A stretch of DNA of 64,000 nucleotides, taken from contig JAFTLT010000003.1 of NCBI GenBank assembly GCA_017452785.1, forward strand, positions 17,846-81,845, read 5' to 3'. The notes under the pieces are model-generated. The model searched no databases. It saw only the letters and a program-made list of their open reading frames with translations, and had not been told where the DNA came from. The stretch is from Clostridia bacterium (GTDB lineage Bacteria; Bacillota; Clostridia; Oscillospirales; Acutalibacteraceae). The translations under genes were made by a program, and so were the position numbers. The stretch's first letter is position 1. Each line of letters begins with the position of its first letter. Below, piece after piece: positions 1 to 7,376 of the stretch.

Positions 1-140
1 CTTACGAAGGGGAAATATTCTTCCATGGCGGTCATGTCTGTGCCAAGCGCCTGCAGGAACATACCTGAGACAGCATCCATCAGGTCGGTTACAACAGAAC
101 TGACCCATGTGATTATCCCTTCAAATATCCAGTCAAGCAT
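1..140 (-). CDS. VirB6/TrbL-like conjugal transfer membrane protein (5' part only)
   Basis: Only the first 46 codons are in the window; the gene runs off the left edge. The start ATG at 138–140 follows a strong ribosome site (GGAGGTGAT). The visible N-terminus is amphipathic to hydrophobic and contains the phrase LGTDMTAMEEYFPFV, which resembles the start of the VirB6/TrbL-like polytopic channel proteins of Clostridial conjugative elements. It follows the pilin-like gene by 35 nt, the usual order in these elements, so it is probably part of the mating-pair formation complex in the cytoplasmic membrane. The family call rests on a short segment and on context. Confidence 0.6.
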   Translation of the reverse strand, partial: MLDWIFEGIITWVSSVVTDLMDAVSGMFLQALGTDMTAMEEYFPFV

Positions 141-175
141 CGGCTATCACCTCCATCCCTGCTTGACCCGGATGC

Positions 176-568
176 TTAAATGGTGACAGTGCCACCACCG
201 CCGCCACCACCGGGCGAGTAATTTCCGCCGGCGATGAGAGGCTGCAAGTACGCAACGATGAAGCCAAGAGAGTTTAGAATAATCCAAGTGATCACGATTC
301 TCTTGAGCCACTGCGTTGCTTCGTCCACTGCACGCTGATTTCGCGAAACCATTCGGATAATCAGGGCAATGGCGCCCACTGTGACTGCCACGATGGTACT
401 GATCGCTACAATCTGACCGTAAATATCCTGCATAATCGCCGAAAAGCGATCCCAGATAGTTGCGGCCATAACAGGTTGCATCGAAAAAAACATTGCCGAC
501 GCAGCACCAACGAGCGACCAATAGGCGGAATTCAGGTTATTCCTACCCAGCCTGAGTTGCTTGATCAT
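176..568 (-). CDS. VirB2/TrbC-like conjugative pilin or small transfer membrane protein
   Basis: 130 residues. A signal-like segment ends near residue 36 (QPVMAA), followed by a mature part with two hydrophobic segments (about 51–72 and 88–110) separated by a basic loop (RMVSRNQRAVDEATQWLKR). The C-terminus is glycine-rich (seven consecutive Gly). This layout of cleaved leader plus two membrane helices fits the TrbC/VirB2 pilin-like proteins of conjugative type IV secretion. The start at 568 is preceded by AAAGGAGG. It is the first gene after a promoter with an attenuator (603–711) and precedes the VirB6-like gene, so it probably opens the transfer operon. A non-pilin membrane accessory role is possible. 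Confidence 0.6.
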   Translation of the reverse strand: MIKQLRLGRNNLNSAYWSLVGAASAMFFSMQPVMAATIWDRFSAIMQDIYGQIVAISTIVAVTVGAIALIIRMVSRNQRAVDEATQWLKRIVITWIILNSLGFIVAYLQPLIAGGNYSPGGGGGGGTVTI

Positions 569-602
569 GCCTGTGTACCTCCTTTTTCAGAATTCGGGCA
601 AC

Positions 603-647
603 AAAAAAAAGCCGTCTCTTTCAAGCATTTCTGCTAAAAGAAACGGC
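603..647 (-). terminator. Intrinsic terminator in the leader of the transfer operon (attenuator)
   Basis: On the minus strand a GC-containing stem (GCCGTTTC... with ...GAGACGGC), loop GAAA, is followed by eight T. It lies between the promoter at 683–711 and the pilin-like gene at 568. A second hairpin just upstream (666–660 GGGCTCG pairing with 651–645 CGAGGCC) shares the first three bases of the terminator stem, so the two structures exclude each other. This is the layout of a transcription attenuator. What would control the switch is unknown. Confidence 0.7.
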
Positions 648-682
648 CTCGTCTTCACCCGAGCCCACTTTTGGACGATACA

Positions 683-711
683 AGTATAACACATTTTCTT
701 TTGCTTGTCAT
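683..711 (-). promoter_or_regulatory. Sigma-A-type promoter of the transfer operon
   Basis: Minus-strand -35 ATGACA (711–706) and -10 TATACT (688–683) are separated by exactly 17 bp, each with one mismatch to consensus. The -35 lies inside the fifth unit of the 11-bp repeat array at 705–759. Predicted transcripts start near 676 and run through the attenuator at 603–666. Confidence 0.6.
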
Positions 712-759
712 CGGCTATTTGTCGGCTTTTTATAGGCGATTTATAGGCACTTTATAGGC
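705..759 (-). repeat. Five tandem 11-bp repeats (iterons) upstream of the transfer promoter
   Basis: On the minus strand five consecutive 11-mers each begin with GCC: GCCTATAAAGT, GCCTATAAATC, GCCTATAAAAA, GCCGACAAATA, GCCGATGACAA. The first overlaps the stop codon of the upstream gene, and the last overlaps the -35 hexamer. The 11-bp period places each unit on the same face of the helix, as expected for cooperative binding of an activator. The neighbouring gene product (752–1384) is a candidate ligand, by position only. Confidence 0.7.
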
Positions 760-1384
760 TTTCAAACAAGGTAAGCATATCAAGCCAAAAATCCATTCCT
801 GCAACCGGTGTTGACCACAAACGAATTGAAAGAATTGAAATTGCCTGCTGACGAAGCCGATAGTAGACTCTTCCGGACATTCTAAGTTCTTCAAGAATCT
901 CAAGATGCGTCAGTTTGTCTTCACGAATGTATGTCTGATAAATCACGTCATATAGTTTCTGACCATTACCGGGCTTATGTGATAATACAGTCAACGCCTC
1001 GTTTACACGGTCAAAAAGCAATCTGGACTTAAGAATGCCTTCCATACGGTTTTCCATCTTTCTGTTGCCAAGTGCCATTTCAAGGTCCATTTGATCAATC
1101 AACTTGTCCACACCCTCAAATGGTTCATCCAATTCTTCAGCGATGCTAACCGGCAAACACTCCAACAACCAAGCAATATTTCGATAATGCTGCAAAAGAA
1201 GCAGCGTATTGTGATAGCTTTTGCGATTTTTTTCTTGCTGAGCCTTTCGAACCTTTTCATTGTCGATTTGGTGATCACCGAGGATCCCACGCTTTGTCAG
1301 AAGTGAAATAAAAGCGTCTGACTGCGCTAAAATGCGTTCTTCTTGCTGTTCATACAGCGATTTTCCGTCTGTTTGGCGGGTCAT
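752..1384 (-). CDS. Phage late-regulator-like (ArpU/RinA/sigma-region-4-like) protein of the element
   Basis: 210 residues from the ATG at 1384, chosen because AAGGAG stands just upstream; an upstream in-frame start would add seven residues but lacks a ribosome site. The N-terminal half is charged and helical. The C-terminal part (LTHLEILEELRMSGRVYYRL followed by RQQAISILSIRLW) matches the helix-turn-helix pattern shared by sigma-70 region 4 and the ArpU/RinA phage late-transcription regulators, including the ending IRLW. It overlaps the upstream gene by 35 nt, and its stop codon lies inside the 11-bp repeat array. I infer a transcriptional activator of the transfer operon. The family match is by pattern only. 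Confidence 0.5.
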   Translation of the reverse strand: MTRQTDGKSLYEQQEERILAQSDAFISLLTKRGILGDHQIDNEKVRKAQQEKNRKSYHNTLLLLQHYRNIAWLLECLPVSIAEELDEPFEGVDKLIDQMDLEMALGNRKMENRMEGILKSRLLFDRVNEALTVLSHKPGNGQKLYDVIYQTYIREDKLTHLEILEELRMSGRVYYRLRQQAISILSIRLWSTPVAGMDFWLDMLTLFESL

Positions 1385-2441
1385 ATGTAAACATCTCCTT
1401 TGCAATTATCGTTATATCCACAGGCTCACAAGGGCCTCGGATTTTACTCGTATCTATAACAGGAGGGTAATATAAACTCTTACCCTTGCAGTCATATATA
1501 CACTTCTTACAATTCGAGTGAGAAAAATACGCGTGTAATATATATGGGTCAAAAAGTGCAACGCGATTTTGAGCCGAAGTGTTTTCTGCAGATTCGGCAC
1601 AATCTGTAAGAAGAATTCGACTGTACAATGCTATCAGTCTTCCAAGGTTCTCCTGATCGGAACCCACTTTCTGCTCATTCTTTGCCAAAATGCGTATTTC
1701 GGCAATTATACGCTCAATTTTCTCATACTCCGGGATTGAAACCTCTGTATCACGTGGATACAGTTTATTAAAAATGAGGCAACCGAAGGCGCCAGGTAGA
1801 CGTTGCAGCGTAAAAACATCCCCATGTTTTTGAAAGAAACGCCACACTTTAGTCTTTTCCCAGTTCCATCGTTGTCCCAGGGTTTCCAAAGTCAATACGG
1901 CACCGAACTTACCGAACTGTATAGTTGGTGCCAAAAAAGAAAACGCATTTTCCAGATCTTCTGATACCGTGTGGCACCACAGATCCAACCATGCGTCTGC
2001 TTCGTCAAAAGTATAATTTTGCTCAACGAGTCTATTGGTGATGTTGCGAGGAAGGCAGAGGAAACCATATCCTTCTGTTGCGTACACTGAACCATCAAGA
2101 CATTCCTCGCCGGAACACTTCACAACCCAATCCGTTATTTCGTATGTAAGCTTCTTTGTCTTACTGTTTAATGAATATCTGATATAACCGAGCTCAGAGA
2201 GTGCAGAAAGCGCCTCAAGGCTCTGTGCGCGGCTTCTGGAGCTAAGTATACTCTTTAACCCCACAACGCCTCCAGACCACATTCCAGGGCTTACAGCGTT
2301 AATGTGGCCGCAATAAGAAGCTTGTCCCTTACGGAACGCTGCACGGGATGCAAGCTTCGCCCAGGCACTCATGATACCTTTGCCTTCAGGCAGATGATTT
2401 CGGGGTAATTTAACCCACTGATACTTCATCAAGCATTTCAT
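1350..2441 (-). CDS. ICE-encoded DNA-binding / replication-initiator-like protein
   Basis: 363 residues, starting at the ATG at 2441, which has AGGAG nine bases upstream; an in-frame TTG three codons earlier is less likely. Residues about 55–110 (SRSRAQSLEALSALSELGYI) look like a winged-helix domain. A second helix-rich segment contains LETLGQRWNWEKTKVWRFFQ, typical of a second DNA-binding domain in element-borne initiator-like proteins. A four-cysteine group near the C-terminus is incomplete (CKKCIYDCKG), so metal binding is uncertain. It sits between the DUF5348 gene and the regulator. I cannot tell a replication initiator from a transcription regulator by reading alone. Confidence 0.5.
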   Translation of the reverse strand: MKCLMKYQWVKLPRNHLPEGKGIMSAWAKLASRAAFRKGQASYCGHINAVSPGMWSGGVVGLKSILSSRSRAQSLEALSALSELGYIRYSLNSKTKKLTYEITDWVVKCSGEECLDGSVYATEGYGFLCLPRNITNRLVEQNYTFDEADAWLDLWCHTVSEDLENAFSFLAPTIQFGKFGAVLTLETLGQRWNWEKTKVWRFFQKHGDVFTLQRLPGAFGCLIFNKLYPRDTEVSIPEYEKIERIIAEIRILAKNEQKVGSDQENLGRLIALYSRILLTDCAESAENTSAQNRVALFDPYILHAYFSHSNCKKCIYDCKGKSLYYPPVIDTSKIRGPCEPVDITIIAKEMFTYDPPNRRKIAV

Positions 2442-2480
2442 AAGAGACAACTCCTTTCTTTCATTTTTATTTATATAATC

Positions 2481-2699
2481 TTAGTCCTTGATTCTGACAT
2501 GAAGCCCATTGAGGTTCGCAATACGAATTCCTCGTAGATACCAAAAGGACCCCAACTCAATACGAGTAGGGATCCATTCTCCATTAATATTCACTTCGAG
2601 GCATTCTCCGCAATGAAGCCCTCCATAAAAATCCAGTAATCCAAACCGGATATCCATTCGACCACTCTCGTGATCATAAATCAGTACACCTTCTCTCAT
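2481..2699 (-). CDS. DUF5348 family protein
   Basis: 72 residues with the recognisable DUF5348 features: an N-terminal LIYDHESGRMDIRFG segment, the GGLHCGE motif, and a C-terminal WIPTRIE...WYLRGI strand pair. These small proteins are common near the ends of Clostridial conjugative elements and their function is not known. The ATG at 2699 follows GAAAGGAG. It is the gene nearest the spoIVB junction and is read away from it. The 244-bp gap before spoIVB holds its likely leader. Confidence 0.8.
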   Translation of the reverse strand: MREGVLIYDHESGRMDIRFGLLDFYGGLHCGECLEVNINGEWIPTRIELGSFWYLRGIRIANLNGLHVRIKD

Positions 2700-2943
2700 A
2701 CAAGGTCTCCTTTCAAAATGGCAGCTACAAATAAAATAAGCCAGGCAGGGTAGCTAATCCTGTCTGACTTTGTGGCAGTATTGAATTTTTTGCTGGTTGA
2801 ATTGCTATCCTCCTTTGTGATAACATTAGGTTTACAATCTTATCCGCGCAGATAACATCCCTCGTCGTGGTCAATGATTTGGGACAAGCACCGGAAACGC
2901 CCTAATTAACGGGATTTCCTGTGTTGGTCCTATTATAACACAC
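2700..2943 (-). promoter_or_regulatory. Element terminal region with an extended -10 and a hairpin
   Basis: No protein gene is visible. On the minus strand a perfect TATAAT at 2937–2932, preceded by TG one base earlier, forms an extended -10. A weak -35 (TTGTGC) 17 bp upstream lies in spoIVB sequence, so this promoter may be partly made at the junction. Downstream is an inverted repeat at 2893–2919 (GGAAA/TTTCC outside CCC/GGG, loop of eight). A ribosome-site-like AAAGGAGG occurs near 2809–2816 without a following long frame. The region probably leads to the DUF5348 operon. Confidence 0.45.
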
Positions 2944-4020
2944 TCACATACCCTGCACAATACCGCCTGTTTTTTCTATCAGTTCACTGTCTGTTACTTT
3001 TATTACCATATGCTTATTTTCTTTATTCGAGGGCGATATTTTTGTTATTTCGATATCATAATATCGGGCTCCCTTTTCATCAACCGTTGCAATTATCTGA
3101 GCTTTACCGGTTTTCACTTCATAGCTCATTGCAATGGGAACAGCACCGTCAGAGGCAACATTTTTTGTCATAACTCCGTAAACTCCACGGGAGTTGTTGT
3201 CACAAAGAATGCCTATGCTGTCACTTAAAAAGCTGCCGCAGAGCTCACCTGCCTTGCCGCTTTGTCCCTTATAGCAGCCGCTGACCTTTGCTGAAACAAT
3301 ATCTCCGTCACTCAAAGGTAAAATTTCTCCCGTATCAATATCACACACTCCGTGACCGAGACCTGCAAAGATTTTGCTGCCTGGCTCATAAAACGTCAGG
3401 GTACCTATGCCTGCTGCACTGTCTCTTATCCACATGCCCGCCTTATATTTTCCCTCTGAAATGCTGTAAGCGGTATTCAGCACAGTGTTATAATGTACAG
3501 AATTTCTCACATACTCAATTTTGAAGGAGGTCTTGCTGCCTTGTGAAATAAGATTTGACACTTCGTTGCTGCTTGTAACCTTTTTGCTGTCAATTTTCAA
3601 TATTACGTCACCTACTTTAAGGCCTGCATTTTCAGTCGGTGACACATCGCCTGTGGCTGTGTCTACAGTTTCAGCCTTGACGATAACCACGCCTTCAGTG
3701 AAAAGACGCAGACCGAAAATTTCGCCTGAGGGCACAACATAATGTCTGCTGCTGACAGTAAGAGAAGAGTTTTTAATCGGTATGGCTCCTAAAAGACTGA
3801 CACTGACCTTATAGTGCTTTTCTTCATTTTCGCTGCCTTTGATTTCGTGGGCTGTGTCATCACTGTAAGTGACCTTAAACAGGTTGTTTACCCCTATTTC
3901 CTGCCCCTGAAGGGTGTAAATTTCATCAGGCACCGTATAAAAGCCATAAACCGTAAGCGAGAGCGTTAAAACGGTGATAGCTATGATTAAACATTTAAAG
4001 AACTTTATTCCTTTAACCAT
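2944..4020 (-). pseudogene. spoIVB: SpoIVB intramembrane-signalling serine peptidase, cut off before its catalytic Ser
   Basis: 358 residues remain of a protein usually about 420 long. An N-terminal membrane segment (about 5–27) is followed by a PDZ domain (about 105–175) and the SpoIVB peptidase S55 domain. The signature GTLTFYEPGSKIFAGLGHG is present with the catalytic His at residue 223, and the catalytic Asp is residue 344 (VTDSEL). The family then continues GGIVQGMSGSP, where S is the nucleophile; here the frame ends GGIVQGM followed at once by TGA. The Asp-to-Ser spacing (15) matches the Bacillus subtilis enzyme (D363, S378). SpoIVB is made in the forespore and triggers pro-sigma-K processing. 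The missing 3' part should lie at the other end of the element, left of the window. Start: ATG after GGAGGTGAAAA. Confidence 0.9.
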
Positions 4021-4137
4021 TTTTCACCTCCGCTTGCGACTGTTTTTTTCAGCCGCAGTTATATTTTCAGCGAAAGAGCGAAAAATATTATTTATAAAAA
4101 TTAGTAAAAAAAATGTTTTTTGGTACGCAGTTAAGAA

Positions 4138-4162
4138 CGACTAAAAACATCTTTATTAGTCG
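4138..4162. repeat. Perfect 7-bp inverted repeat upstream of spoIVB
   Basis: CGACTAA and TTAGTCG are separated by 11 bases in an AT-rich stretch. It lies about 120 bp upstream of spoIVB, between that gene and the terminator of the envelope operon. It may be an operator or a weak terminator; nothing decides between them. Confidence 0.35.
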
Positions 4163-4202
4163 CCTTGGCTTTTTGTCATACTATCAAAAAGACAAATATA
4201 AC

Positions 4203-4236
4203 AAAAGACCTGCAAAGCAAAATCGCTCAGCAGGCC
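4203..4236 (-). terminator. Terminator after the GT2–TagF gene and GH16 remnant
   Basis: The minus-strand stem GGCCTGC...GCAGGTC (one G–U pair) has a nested AGC/GCT and is followed by TTTTG. It ends the minus-strand envelope gene block. Confidence 0.6.
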
Positions 4237-4331
4237 CTGACTTTATAATAAACTAGTCCTGACGTGTCATTATCTCTGCGGTCAACAACTTCTTTAATGC
4301 AGTGGCTTCCTCGCAATTTATAATTCATAAT

Positions 4332-4524
4332 TTACTTATGCTGATAGCCTCTGACATAATCAACCTTAAATTCAGCAGGCCAGTTTTCTTAGGGAATTTT
4401 GCTAATCACACCTGAGGTCCACACCGTTTTCACAGCTGATCTCACAGAAAAGTATAAGGTATTCGGGATTTTGTGAAACACCGCCGGTAGAAAGTCTGCA
4501 TGTTTCAACACCGTTTTCATTCAC
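4332..4524 (-). pseudogene. Decayed 3' end of a GH16-type beta-glucanase
   Basis: Just past the stop of the TagF-like gene, the minus strand encodes a broken protein tail. One frame reads NPEYLILFCEIS before a stop. After a one-base shift the next frame reads WPAEFKVDYVRGYQHK and stops. In family 16 glycoside hydrolases the C-terminus has exactly this order: a PxYLILxxEI strand, then FPAExxVDYVRVYQ. No catalytic region (ExDxxE) is present, so this is a C-terminal fragment with at least one frameshift and one nonsense codon. It shows that a secreted glucanase gene once lay here or was partly deleted. Confidence 0.65.
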
Positions 4525-7363
4525 CTTTTAATCTTTTTTCTATCACTGCAATAACCTTATCAGTTGCCTTGCCGTCACAGCCGTCCATTTCTCTTTTGCA
4601 AAACTCTGCAATTTTTTCCTTTGAGGAGTTTTCACCTGCTCTTCGAAGTGCAGTGAGAAGCTCATCGCTTGAATAGATAATTTCACCGGGCAGATATTTC
4701 TCATAGTCAAGATAAAACTCACCCTCGTACTTTTTATAGTCAGGTGCATAAAAGACCATAGGCTTGCCCATAAGTGAAGCATCGAACACTATTGAGGAAT
4801 AGTCTGTGATAATTACATCAGCAATGGCAATAAGCTCTGTTGTAGGGTCAGCGGTGTAATCCTTGACCCTTGAATAGAACATACCTTTGATATATTGCTG
4901 ATTCATAAAGGGATGTCGGCAAAGAACAAAAACCTCATCGTCATCAAGCTCATCATTGAGCTTTGCCCACTTGATTTTCGGGTCAAAATCAGCAATCTCA
5001 CCGTCTTCCTCTCTGAAGGTCGGGAAGTAAACATAGACCTTTTTATCTCTGAGAAGAGGGTGCTTTTTGCATATTTCTTCACGCTTATTAGCATACTTTG
5101 TATCTTTTACAATAAGGTCACTTCTCGGCGTACCCGTTGAAGTGGTAATATCCATATCCACACCGAAAGCATGGCTATAAAACTGCCTTACATATTCTGA
5201 GGAAACACACACATCGGTATACTGTGAATGTGCTTTATATTCATCTATAGGTGACACAAGGCTTGATGAGTCAAGACCGAAGCGCCTGAAGGCACCGCCT
5301 GTGTACCATATCTGGATAACACCCTGCTCAGGTCTCAGTCTGCAGGTACGAAGGCAATCAATATAATCATCTGTCACAATAACCTTGCTGGTGAGAATAT
5401 ACTTTCTTATTTTAACAAGATCTTTCAGCTTATGAGGTTTGGTTTTATACAAAGCTGCTTTTTCACCTTCATATGCCGAATAAACAGTGCCAAGATTTTC
5501 AAGGAAATGACCGTCGGCACGTGAGGAATAAAAGAAAACCCTCTGTTTGATTTTTTTCCTTTTATAATATGCTGTTATAAACAGGCCTATATATCTTATA
5601 ATGAGCTGAGTCAGATTTGAAAGAAATTTTTTTGTTTTATCCCCGGCTTTTTTAAGAGTGACCTTTCTGAAATATATGCTCTTATAGGTGCGGTACATTT
5701 TTCTGCATGAGGAAGGCAGAGCCTGCTGATGAGCTTTAAGATAGGCTATTGCTTCATCCTCTGTATAAGGCAGATAAGCACCTCTGTGAGACAGCTTTTT
5801 AAAGCGTGAGTGAGAATAGAGCTTATACATATCCGCCACTGCATTGTTGCTGAAAGAAAAGCGGATGCCGTTGAGATGCTCTGTTCTGAAAAGCTTATTG
5901 CAGAAGAACAAATCGAGAGCATAAGTGTCATCATCATGGTGGGTTCTTGTCTGCTTAATATCGGAATAATAGCTTAAATCCGAAAAAGAATATTCCGAAA
6001 CAGTATTGCCATCAAACTTAGTCAGCGGTGATGTTGAAAAGCCGTATTTATCCTTGCCCTCAAGAACACAGTAATGGCGCATAAGGATTTTCGGGTTGAG
6101 TCTTGCAAAGCCGTCCTGATACATTATGTATTGCGTTCTGCTTTTTTCCAGAGAATTGTCTTTAAATTCACCAAGACATTCAGCCTCAACAAAAACAACA
6201 TTTTCGCTGTTTTTCCATTTCTCAGGAAAAACATCCCTGAGTCTGCTGTCAACGAGCAGCTCAAAAGAAGGCATGGTCTGCATAAATATTGACGAAACCT
6301 GAATTGAGAGTCTGTCAGCCTTATGGTGGCTTTCATCGTCACTCATGCCTATGCACACTGTGGCTTTGGGATTTTCGGCCATTTCTTTTTTAGAGGTAAT
6401 AAGTCTGTCGCCGTAAAAAATATCCTTATTTTTTTCCATTATTGCTCTTTTGCCGGATTTTGAGAGCTTGGAAACAAGGTCTGTTATAGCATCGGCATAT
6501 TTTTTTATTTCCTCTTCACTCAGTGACCAGAAGTGTCTGTAATAGCTGTAAAGCAAAACAGTAATCTCTTTATGATAAATCTGGTCTATATAGCACACAG
6601 ACTGCTTTTTAAGCTCTTTTCTGTCAAAGTGTGTTATCGCTGTTTCTGCTGCGGTATGGAAGGCAGCCTGAGCCAGAGTAATAATATATTCATAGGCATC
6701 AAGATAGTGCTCAATAGGCACATCTGATACACCTTCATTATCAACAGGATTTATGTAAGACACAAGGCCCTTGCTTGAAACTGTTATATTGTCACTTTCA
6801 AAAGCGCAGGGAATTGAAAAAGCTGCTTCTCTTGCCTTGCCGTATTTTCTGAAACGGATACCTTTTTCATCCAGCTTGCTCTTGAGAAAGAGCTTATTGG
6901 TAACGGCAGGGTTCCAGATAATATCCGTGTCAAACTTATCAATTTTCTTTCTTCGTGAGAGTATACCCGTACTTGTGAACTCGTGCTTGCCGTAAATATC
7001 AGAGCTTGCCATAGGGGCAATGCAAAGATCTGCCTGCTCCTGCTCGGCACACTCATAAAGCCTTTTAATGAGATTCTCTGAAAAAATTACATTCTTATCG
7101 CAAAAGGCAACATATTTACCCCTCGCAAGATCTATGCAGTGGTTTCTCGCCTCGGAAATGCTGTTTGTTTCAAGGCGGATATAACGAAAGCGTGAGTCAC
7201 CCAGATATGACTGCATAATTTCTTTTGTTTCATCAGTGCTTCCTGCATCGCACAAAAGGATTTCTATATCACTGAGTGTCTGATTTTTAAGCGAATCAAG
7301 TGCATTTTTAAGGTTTATGCCATAGCTTCTTATAGCTGCAATAACCGTTACCTTCACTGCCAA
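4517..7363 (-). CDS. Two-domain GT2 glycosyltransferase – TagF-like CDP-glycerol glycerophosphotransferase
   Basis: 948 residues. Residues 1–240 form a GT-A (GT2) domain with the start VTVIAAIRSYG, DAGSTD in place of the usual DDGSTD, and DKN (89–91) at the DxD position. A middle region of unclear fold follows. Residues about 600–945 form a TagF/Glyphos_transf domain with the signature TDYSSIVFDASLMGKPMVFY and a CRHPF motif. Such fusions build poly(polyol-phosphate) teichoic or capsular chains at the inner membrane face. In the TagF motif normally WHGxxxFK, residue 687 is Tyr (WYTGGAFRRFG), so the catalytic His is replaced. It follows the S41 homologue by 13 nt. Start: ATG with GGGAGGAAT upstream. 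Confidence 0.8.
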   Translation of the reverse strand: MAVKVTVIAAIRSYGINLKNALDSLKNQTLSDIEILLCDAGSTDETKEIMQSYLGDSRFRYIRLETNSISEARNHCIDLARGKYVAFCDKNVIFSENLIKRLYECAEQEQADLCIAPMASSDIYGKHEFTSTGILSRRKKIDKFDTDIIWNPAVTNKLFLKSKLDEKGIRFRKYGKAREAAFSIPCAFESDNITVSSKGLVSYINPVDNEGVSDVPIEHYLDAYEYIITLAQAAFHTAAETAITHFDRKELKKQSVCYIDQIYHKEITVLLYSYYRHFWSLSEEEIKKYADAITDLVSKLSKSGKRAIMEKNKDIFYGDRLITSKKEMAENPKATVCIGMSDDESHHKADRLSIQVSSIFMQTMPSFELLVDSRLRDVFPEKWKNSENVVFVEAECLGEFKDNSLEKSRTQYIMYQDGFARLNPKILMRHYCVLEGKDKYGFSTSPLTKFDGNTVSEYSFSDLSYYSDIKQTRTHHDDDTYALDLFFCNKLFRTEHLNGIRFSFSNNAVADMYKLYSHSRFKKLSHRGAYLPYTEDEAIAYLKAHQQALPSSCRKMYRTYKSIYFRKVTLKKAGDKTKKFLSNLTQLIIRYIGLFITAYYKRKKIKQRVFFYSSRADGHFLENLGTVYSAYEGEKAALYKTKPHKLKDLVKIRKYILTSKVIVTDDYIDCLRTCRLRPEQGVIQIWYTGGAFRRFGLDSSSLVSPIDEYKAHSQYTDVCVSSEYVRQFYSHAFGVDMDITTSTGTPRSDLIVKDTKYANKREEICKKHPLLRDKKVYVYFPTFREEDGEIADFDPKIKWAKLNDELDDDEVFVLCRHPFMNQQYIKGMFYSRVKDYTADPTTELIAIADVIITDYSSIVFDASLMGKPMVFYAPDYKKYEGEFYLDYEKYLPGEIIYSSDELLTALRRAGENSSKEKIAEFCKREMDGCDGKATDKVIAVIEKRLKGE

Positions 7364-7376
7364 AGATATTCCTCCC

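Larger units (their letters stand above)
1..2943 (-). mobile_element. End of an integrative conjugative element inserted in spoIVB
   Basis: The window opens inside a conjugative element; only its spoIVB-proximal end is visible. Reading on the minus strand from spoIVB it carries a DUF5348 protein, a DNA-binding/replication-like protein, a phage-type regulator, a regulatory region, a VirB2/TrbC-like pilin and the start of a VirB6/TrbL-like gene. This set is typical of Clostridial ICEs. The boundary is placed where the spoIVB reading frame stops matching its family, next to the ATG of the GGIVQGM motif at 2944–2949. The recombinase and the other junction lie beyond position 1, so the exact attachment core cannot be read here. 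Confidence 0.8.

Noticed and set aside
147-521. Overlapping 124-residue frame on the strand of the pilin-like gene
   Set aside because: Out-of-frame shadow of the pilin-like gene, with no ribosome site and a composition unlike a real protein.
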